From: an uncultured Anaerosolibacter sp. | GTDB taxonomy: Bacteria; Bacillota_A; Clostridia; Peptostreptococcales; Thermotaleaceae | NCBI GenBank assembly: GCA_937948705.1 | Contig: CALECF010000229.1 | Coordinates: 1-11,184, forward strand | Length of the DNA: 11,184 nucleotides | Direction: 5' to 3' | In this document: positions 7,716-11,184 of the stretch, piece by piece | How the letters are laid out: each line of letters begins with the position of its first letter | How positions within the stretch are numbered: the stretch's first letter is position 1 | The notes under the pieces: model-generated | Databases searched by the model: none | The model's input: the letters and a program-made list of their open reading frames with translations, nothing else | What the model was told of the DNA's origin: nothing | Made by a program: the position numbers and the translations under genes

Positions 7716-7956
7716 ATATAGAAACACGATCGATGGCTATTCTTTTATCTGTGTTACAATGCTTACAATAAAATAAATGCATACATTGATCTTGAGATAC
7801 TCCATCTATTCTTTGGGTAAGTTCCATTGGCAAATAAGCACTATAGTCATCAAAATAATCTTGGATTGTCCCAGTATTTTCCATAGGGTGATTACATTTC
7901 GAACACTTAAGAAGATAGCATACCATCGCATTACATACAGGACATACCAGTTCCAT
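7714..7956 (-). CDS. Small Cys-rich zinc-ribbon-like protein of unknown function
   Basis: An 80-residue soluble protein I cannot name. It has three CxxC pairs: Cys5/Cys8 near the N-terminus, Cys18/Cys21, and Cys64/Cys67 near the C-terminus, plus Cys13 and a Cys58-x-His60 pair. This is the pattern of a small protein binding one or two structural zinc ions (inference). The middle is acidic and aromatic (DYFDDYSAYL, 33-42). There is no signal peptide or membrane segment. I chose ATG 7956: the strong GGAGG eight bases before it lies inside the longer reading frame, which begins at ATG 7971 and would use only a poor ribosome binding site. The stop is embedded in a strong terminator, supporting a real expressed gene. 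A TATAAT at 8049-8044 upstream could be a -10 element, but no good -35 is visible. Co-transcription with the gene ending at 8056 is also possible. Confidence 0.8.
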   Translation of the reverse strand: MELVCPVCNAMVCYLLKCSKCNHPMENTGTIQDYFDDYSAYLPMELTQRIDGVSQDQCMHLFYCKHCNTDKRIAIDRVSI

Positions 7957-8055
7957 ATCCAATTCCTCCATTCGTTTCTTAATCCCATTATTATTTTGGA
8001 TTGTGATGGAAAAATCATGCCTCTTAAAATTTGGTAATATTGTATTATATTCTAC

Positions 8056-8619
8056 TCAAGGTCTTAAAAGATTAAAACTTGAAATAAGCTTTTTAGCAGG
8101 CTCAATGTCAGGGTACCAAAGCTCAAGCTCCTCTATCCATTCATGATATTGGAAGGAAAGCTCACTTACCTCTCTCCAAGCCATTTGACTCACCTCTTTA
8201 CTCCAGGTTCTCCCGTACATACCCGCGATACTCATATGAAATACCATTTCATTTGGATGAAAGTCTCTTATCTTAATACCTCTATCCTTCATCTCCTCGT
8301 GTACAAAGGTATATATTTCCTTTAGCTCTTTCGTTTTAATCACATGAATGGTAATACAATTGTAAGGATCTTGAATATAACTAAACCCGTTGGTGATTAT
8401 TTCAAAGGGATTTAGTTTTTTAATAATCTCCATCAATGCGTCTTTAATACGATTGATATCTTCCATGTTTTCATAGTAAAAGGCATCTAGGGTTAGATGT
8501 AATTGCGGCATATAGCTTTCTAACAAATTATACTTTTGCCATAAAGCCCTTTGAATTGTACTTCCATTTTGATATATTACACCTGTTGGTATCGCTACTA
8601 GGTATACTAATTTCTCCAT
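8056..8619 (-). CDS. 2H-phosphoesterase-like protein (LigT / 2'-5' RNA ligase superfamily)
   Basis: A 187-residue soluble protein with the two signature motifs of the 2H phosphoesterase superfamily: His41-Leu-Thr43 in QLHLTLDAF and His128-Met-Ser130 in VFHMSIAG, 87 residues apart, each followed by a hydrophobic strand. Family members such as LigT and Bacillus YjcG act on 2',5'- or cyclic phosphodiester bonds in RNA or nucleotides. The substrate here cannot be read from sequence. The ATG at 8619 has GGGGAGGATT immediately upstream, an excellent ribosome binding site with 5-base spacing. The gene is 80 bases downstream of the YkuS-like gene and its terminator, and about 100 bases upstream of the zinc-ribbon gene. 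I see no strong promoter in front of it, so leak-through from upstream is possible. The family call rests on two short motifs and size, so moderate confidence; it is certainly a real gene. Confidence 0.7.
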   Translation of the reverse strand: MEKLVYLVAIPTGVIYQNGSTIQRALWQKYNLLESYMPQLHLTLDAFYYENMEDINRIKDALMEIIKKLNPFEIITNGFSYIQDPYNCITIHVIKTKELKEIYTFVHEEMKDRGIKIRDFHPNEMVFHMSIAGMYGRTWSKEVSQMAWREVSELSFQYHEWIEELELWYPDIEPAKKLISSFNLLRP

Positions 8620-8670
8620 ACAATCCTCCCCTTTATCAAATTCTACCTTTACGAAACAATGCTTCCATTA

Positions 8671-8698
8671 AAGATAAAAGCTAGGTTCCCCTAGCTTT
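8671..8698 (-). terminator. Intrinsic terminator after the tandem YkuS-like gene
   Basis: On the minus strand, AAAGCTAGG and CCTAGCTTT (8698-8690 and 8685-8677) form a perfect 9-base-pair stem closed by a GGAA tetraloop, one base after the TAA stop. The following tract TTTTATCTTT is U-rich but interrupted, so termination may be partial and allow some read-through into the next gene. Confidence 0.7.
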
Positions 8699-8699
8699 A

Positions 8700-9296
8700 T
8701 TATATGCATAATCGATTGATTACTTCCAAAACCTCTTCAGGTTTCATATTAGAAGCATTCATCGTCAACACATACTTTGCACCGTATTGCCTCATTTCAT
8801 ATGTAAAGATCGTCTCCCATACTTCATCTACTCCAGTGAAAACGATTGCTGCAACTTCACTATCTACCTTATGCGCTGGAATCACTTCATACCCATTATC
8901 TATAAGTATCTTTTTTACATCAAAAAGTCCCTCTTCAACAGATACCTTCAATCTTCTTGTATTCTTACGCTCTTGAGCTATGTCCCCTGTTCTATTTTCC
9001 ATCACTATGTCGTGATCAATAGATTCTTTTTTCTCTCCTACCTTGCGAATGACTTCTAAAATCTCATCCTTTGTCAACTTCGATGCGTTGATCGTAAGAA
9101 AAAACTTATTATCATCGTAATGCATCCATTCTATCGAACGTAGTTGCTCCCACTCTTCATCAATATTAGAAATAATAAAAATAGAAATATCATGACTTAT
9201 TTTATGGGATGTAATCACATCGTGCCCTAAGCACTTGAGATCTTCGATCAGCTCCTTAAGGTCACTCGGTACAGATATTTTTAATTTTTTACTCAT
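8700..9296 (-). CDS. Protein with two tandem YkuS/UPF0180-like domains, function unknown
   Basis: A 198-residue soluble protein made of two copies of one roughly 80-residue unit: residues 5-85 and 116-196, joined by a charged linker at about 86-115. Matching points are LKISV/LKVSV, GHDVITSHK/GYEVIPAHK, Asp-Glu-x-Trp at Trp49 and Trp160, and TINASKLTKDEILEVI against TMNASNMKPEEVLEVI. The second copy resembles the single-domain Bacillus YkuS (UPF0180) family: a V-x-VE..L.DV start, GYEV, TG.D near the middle and an NA....EE(V/I) ending. That family has no established function that I know of. The call is from remembered sequence, not a search. The ATG at 9296 is preceded by AAGGGAGGG at good spacing, and the gene ends in its own terminator. 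It is transcribed divergently from the spoVB-like gene, across a 184-base intergenic region. It is a real gene; domain naming is moderately sure. Confidence 0.72.
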   Translation of the reverse strand: MSKKLKISVPSDLKELIEDLKCLGHDVITSHKISHDISIFIISNIDEEWEQLRSIEWMHYDDNKFFLTINASKLTKDEILEVIRKVGEKKESIDHDIVMENRTGDIAQERKNTRRLKVSVEEGLFDVKKILIDNGYEVIPAHKVDSEVAAIVFTGVDEVWETIFTYEMRQYGAKYVLTMNASNMKPEEVLEVINRLCI

Positions 9297-9333
9297 GCAT
9301 ATCCCTCCCTTAACATCACAATAGATATTTTTT

Positions 9334-9361
9334 ATATTTGCTTTATATATATGTATACCCT
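9334..9361 (+). promoter_or_regulatory. Candidate sigma-E-like promoter for the spoVB-like gene
   Basis: ATATT (9334-9338), a 15-base spacer and TATACCCT (9354-9361) resemble the mother-cell sigma-E pattern (ATATT, 13-15 bases, CATACAnT). In Bacillus subtilis spoVB belongs to the sigma-E regulon. The region is so A/T-rich that a chance match is quite possible, and the leader would be about 110 bases long. Confidence 0.25.
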
Positions 9362-9480
9362 CTGAAAAAAATAAATCACATTTTTATTTTGGTATCTATA
9401 TCATGGCGCCTTGGAAGTAATAGAAATTGCTTAATTTGAATATTAATTATATAGTAAATTCCTATGAAGAGGGTGTTGTT

Positions 9481-11028
9481 TTGAAAAAAAATTCCTTTCT
9501 TTACGGTACTTTTGTTCTGATTATTGTAAACTTTATCGTTCGTTTTTTAGGGTTTGCATATAAGATTATATTATCGAGGATGATTGGGCCTGAAGCCATT
9601 GGTATATTTCACCTGGTATTCCCTATCCTCATGGTATTGATTACATTTACCTCAGCGGGTATACCCGTCGCAGTCTCTAAACTAGTTGCACATTTTGCAT
9701 CCCTAAACAACAAAGCCGGTTGCAAAAAAGTATTAGGTATATCTATCGTGGTTGGTTTTGTTATTAGTGCTTTTCTATCTATTTTTTTATACGCGAATGC
9801 ACAATTTATCGCTGAGAGACTCATAAAAAACAAGGATATATATCCTAGTCTTATAGCGCTAATTCCTGCAGTTCCCCTTATAACGCTTTCTTCTATTATG
9901 AGAGGCTATTATTATGGAATCAAAAATGTAGGACCGTCAGGTACCTCCCAGATCTTAGAACAGTTATTTCGCATTACTTTCGTCATTGGCGTCCTCTTGC
10001 TCCTTCCTCCATTGTTACCCAAATATGCTTCAGTCATTGCTGTATTAGGTATCTCAGTAGGAGAACTTACTGGTCTACTGTGGCTACTCATTCGTTTTGG
10101 TGATTTCAAGACTTCTTATATTAGAAAAACTTATCTACAGTTCAAAAACCCTAGCAGTGATATCTTAGAGAAAATACTATATATCTCTATCCCTATTACC
10201 ATCACTAGGATGATTAGTGTGGTTATGCAGTCTATCAATGCAGCGCTTATTCCTCAACGACTTATGCATGCTGGTTTATCTATGAAGGAAGCGGTTTCTA
10301 TCTTCGGTAAGCTTACAGGAATGGCCATGCCTTTGCTTTTCCTTCCTTTTATTGTTACTTCCGCTCTAGTGGTAAATATCATTCCTTCAGTAGCGGAGGA
10401 AGTAGCATTAAAAAATTGGCATCAACTTAGCTTAAAATCAAACCTTGCCATTCGGATGACACTACTAGTATCTATTCCCATAACAGCACTGTTAGTCTTC
10501 TTTGCCTCACCCATATGTAATTTCCTATACCCACAAGCTGATGTGGGTGAATATTTATCACTACTTGGATATGGAACCATATTTTTAAGTCTTCAACATG
10601 TATTATCAGGTATTCTTCATGGAATAGGGAAACAAATCATCACAACAGTAAATTATCTCTGTGGAATGCTCCTACAAATTTTATGTACCTATTATCTAGT
10701 ACCTCATCCACAGTTTGGTGTAAAAGGTTTCATATTAGGGTTCATCTTATCTACCGTTACTATATGTCTGCTCAATTACATATCTCTCAATCATTATATT
10801 AAATTAAATCCCAGAATCCTCAATGATATAGGTAAGCCTATTTTTTCAACCACAATCATGATCTTATTACTCCTAAATCTATATCAGCTTCTTTTAAAAT
10901 TTGATGTTGCTTCCAATACTGCTATGATCATGAGTGTTCTATCCAGCATCCTATCCTATGTAATCGCTATTTTTTCAACAGGATGTATCAACTATAGAAC
11001 TCTCCAATTTATCATACGAAAAAAATAA
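9481..11028 (+). CDS. spoVB: SpoVB-type stage V sporulation protein, MOP-superfamily lipid flippase
   Basis: A polytopic inner-membrane protein of the MOP superfamily (MurJ/SpoVB/Wzx group). SpoVB proteins are needed for spore cortex synthesis and are thought to flip lipid-linked peptidoglycan precursor. The product is 515 residues, close to the 510-525 usual for SpoVB, almost entirely hydrophobic helices with short charged loops (about 14 segments expected for the family). Typical segments are FLYGTFVLIIVNFIVRFLGF at 6-25, RMIGPEAIG at 33-41, TSAGIPVAVSKLVA at 57-70 and RGYYYG..NVGP..TSQILEQLFR at 141-164. I start it at TTG 9481, which has GAAGAGGG just upstream and gives the family-like MKKNSFLYG beginning. 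The frame is open upstream to a TTG at 9427, but that adds 18 atypical residues and has no ribosome binding site. Clostridia often carry several paralogues, so the exact role (spore cortex or vegetative flippase) is inferred. Confidence 0.88.
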   Translation: MKKNSFLYGTFVLIIVNFIVRFLGFAYKIILSRMIGPEAIGIFHLVFPILMVLITFTSAGIPVAVSKLVAHFASLNNKAGCKKVLGISIVVGFVISAFLSIFLYANAQFIAERLIKNKDIYPSLIALIPAVPLITLSSIMRGYYYGIKNVGPSGTSQILEQLFRITFVIGVLLLLPPLLPKYASVIAVLGISVGELTGLLWLLIRFGDFKTSYIRKTYLQFKNPSSDILEKILYISIPITITRMISVVMQSINAALIPQRLMHAGLSMKEAVSIFGKLTGMAMPLLFLPFIVTSALVVNIIPSVAEEVALKNWHQLSLKSNLAIRMTLLVSIPITALLVFFASPICNFLYPQADVGEYLSLLGYGTIFLSLQHVLSGILHGIGKQIITTVNYLCGMLLQILCTYYLVPHPQFGVKGFILGFILSTVTICLLNYISLNHYIKLNPRILNDIGKPIFSTTIMILLLLNLYQLLLKFDVASNTAMIMSVLSSILSYVIAIFSTGCINYRTLQFIIRKK

Positions 11029-11040
11029 AACCCTCTTATT

Positions 11041-11081
11041 GGGGACATGTTGCGTTATTTGCCTAACAACGAAATTGTCCC
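11041..11081. repeat. Imperfect palindrome, possible small interspersed repeat or weak hairpin
   Basis: GGGACA (11042-11047) and TGTCCC (11076-11081) are perfect inverted arms, with a second inner pairing GTTG (11049-11052) and CAAC (11067-11070). This gives a bulged hairpin with a 14-base loop. It starts 13 bases after the spoVB stop and lacks a following T-run, so it is a poor intrinsic terminator. GGGGACA ends facing TGTCCC recall small palindromic repeats found in many Clostridia. There is no second copy in this window to prove that it is a repeat. Confidence 0.35.
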
Positions 11082-11121
11082 ATAAATATTATCTCTTTAT
11101 AATGTTAATCATTTTTCCCAC

Positions 11122-11157
11122 AAAAAAACTATTCTAATAATTCATTAGAATAGTTTT
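11122..11157 (-). terminator. Strong intrinsic terminator, best oriented leftward, possibly bidirectional
   Basis: A perfect 14-base-pair stem (AAAACTATTCTAAT at 11125-11138 with ATTAGAATAGTTTT at 11144-11157) and a 5-base loop. On the minus strand it is followed by T residues continuing to 11122, a good U-tract (seven in all, four within the stem). On the plus strand the T-run is only the four stem bases before CAAC. It therefore best serves a convergent minus-strand gene beyond the right edge, and may also stop spoVB transcripts about 130 bases after that gene. Confidence 0.75.
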
Positions 11158-11184
11158 CAACATCTATAGATCATTTTACTAATT

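Noticed and set aside
7777..8037. Plus-strand and alternative minus-strand frames around the zinc-ribbon gene
   Set aside because: They overlap a gene with zinc-ribbon motifs, a good ribosome binding site and its own terminator; the alternatives have none of these.
8044..8049. TATAAT as a -10 element for the zinc-ribbon gene
   Set aside because: No acceptable -35 lies 16-18 bases upstream, so I do not list it as a promoter.
9427..9480. Upstream TTG start for the spoVB-like gene
   Set aside because: It has no ribosome binding site and adds 18 residues atypical of the family; the TTG at 9481 has GAAGAGGG just before it.
1..11184. CRISPR array, tRNA or rRNA genes, insertion sequence, toxin-antitoxin or defence system
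   Set aside because: No regularly spaced repeats, no tRNA-like cloverleaf, no transposase and no recognisable toxin, nuclease-helicase or reverse transcriptase gene was seen on either strand. The small unknown genes have no feature tying them to defence.

Overview
This is a low-GC window with strong purine-rich ribosome binding sites, A/T-rich intergenic DNA, intrinsic terminators, a sporulation-type SpoVB flippase and the short HisG plus HisZ form of ATP phosphoribosyltransferase. Together these suggest an endospore-forming Firmicute of class Clostridia. An Alkaliphilus-like genus would fit, but that is an impression and not a measurement.

Layout. From about 7657 down to base 1, all on the minus strand, runs a compact histidine biosynthesis operon in the order hisZ-hisG-hisD-hisC-hisB-hisH-hisA-hisF-hisIE. 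A good sigma-A type promoter (7629-7657) precedes hisZ, and an inverted repeat covers the expected start of transcription. Junctions are tight: 4-base ATGA overlaps (hisD/hisC, hisC/hisB, hisH/hisA), a start codon directly after a stop (hisF/hisIE), and a 23-base overlap (hisG/hisD). The only real gap, 38 bases, is between hisB and hisH. hisIE runs off the left edge. Together the nine genes supply every step from PRPP and ATP to histidine except histidinol-phosphate phosphatase, which must be encoded elsewhere.

From 7681 to 9296, also on the minus strand, are three small genes of unproven function: a protein with two tandem YkuS/UPF0180-like domains, a 2H-phosphoesterase-like (LigT/2'-5' RNA ligase superfamily) protein, and a small Cys-rich zinc-ribbon-like protein. 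The first and third each end in an intrinsic terminator; the third terminator insulates this group from the his promoter. Divergently, 9481-11028 on the plus strand encodes a SpoVB-type lipid flippase. The 156 bases after it hold an imperfect hairpin and a strong terminator that points left, implying a convergent minus-strand gene just outside the window.

The window is mainly an ordinary, well-organised biosynthetic locus. I found no convincing new multi-gene system; the most interesting points are the duplicated YkuS-like protein, the his leader inverted repeat, and the two poorly characterised small proteins. No tRNA, rRNA, CRISPR array or intact mobile element was seen, and no stretch over 300 bases lacks a gene.
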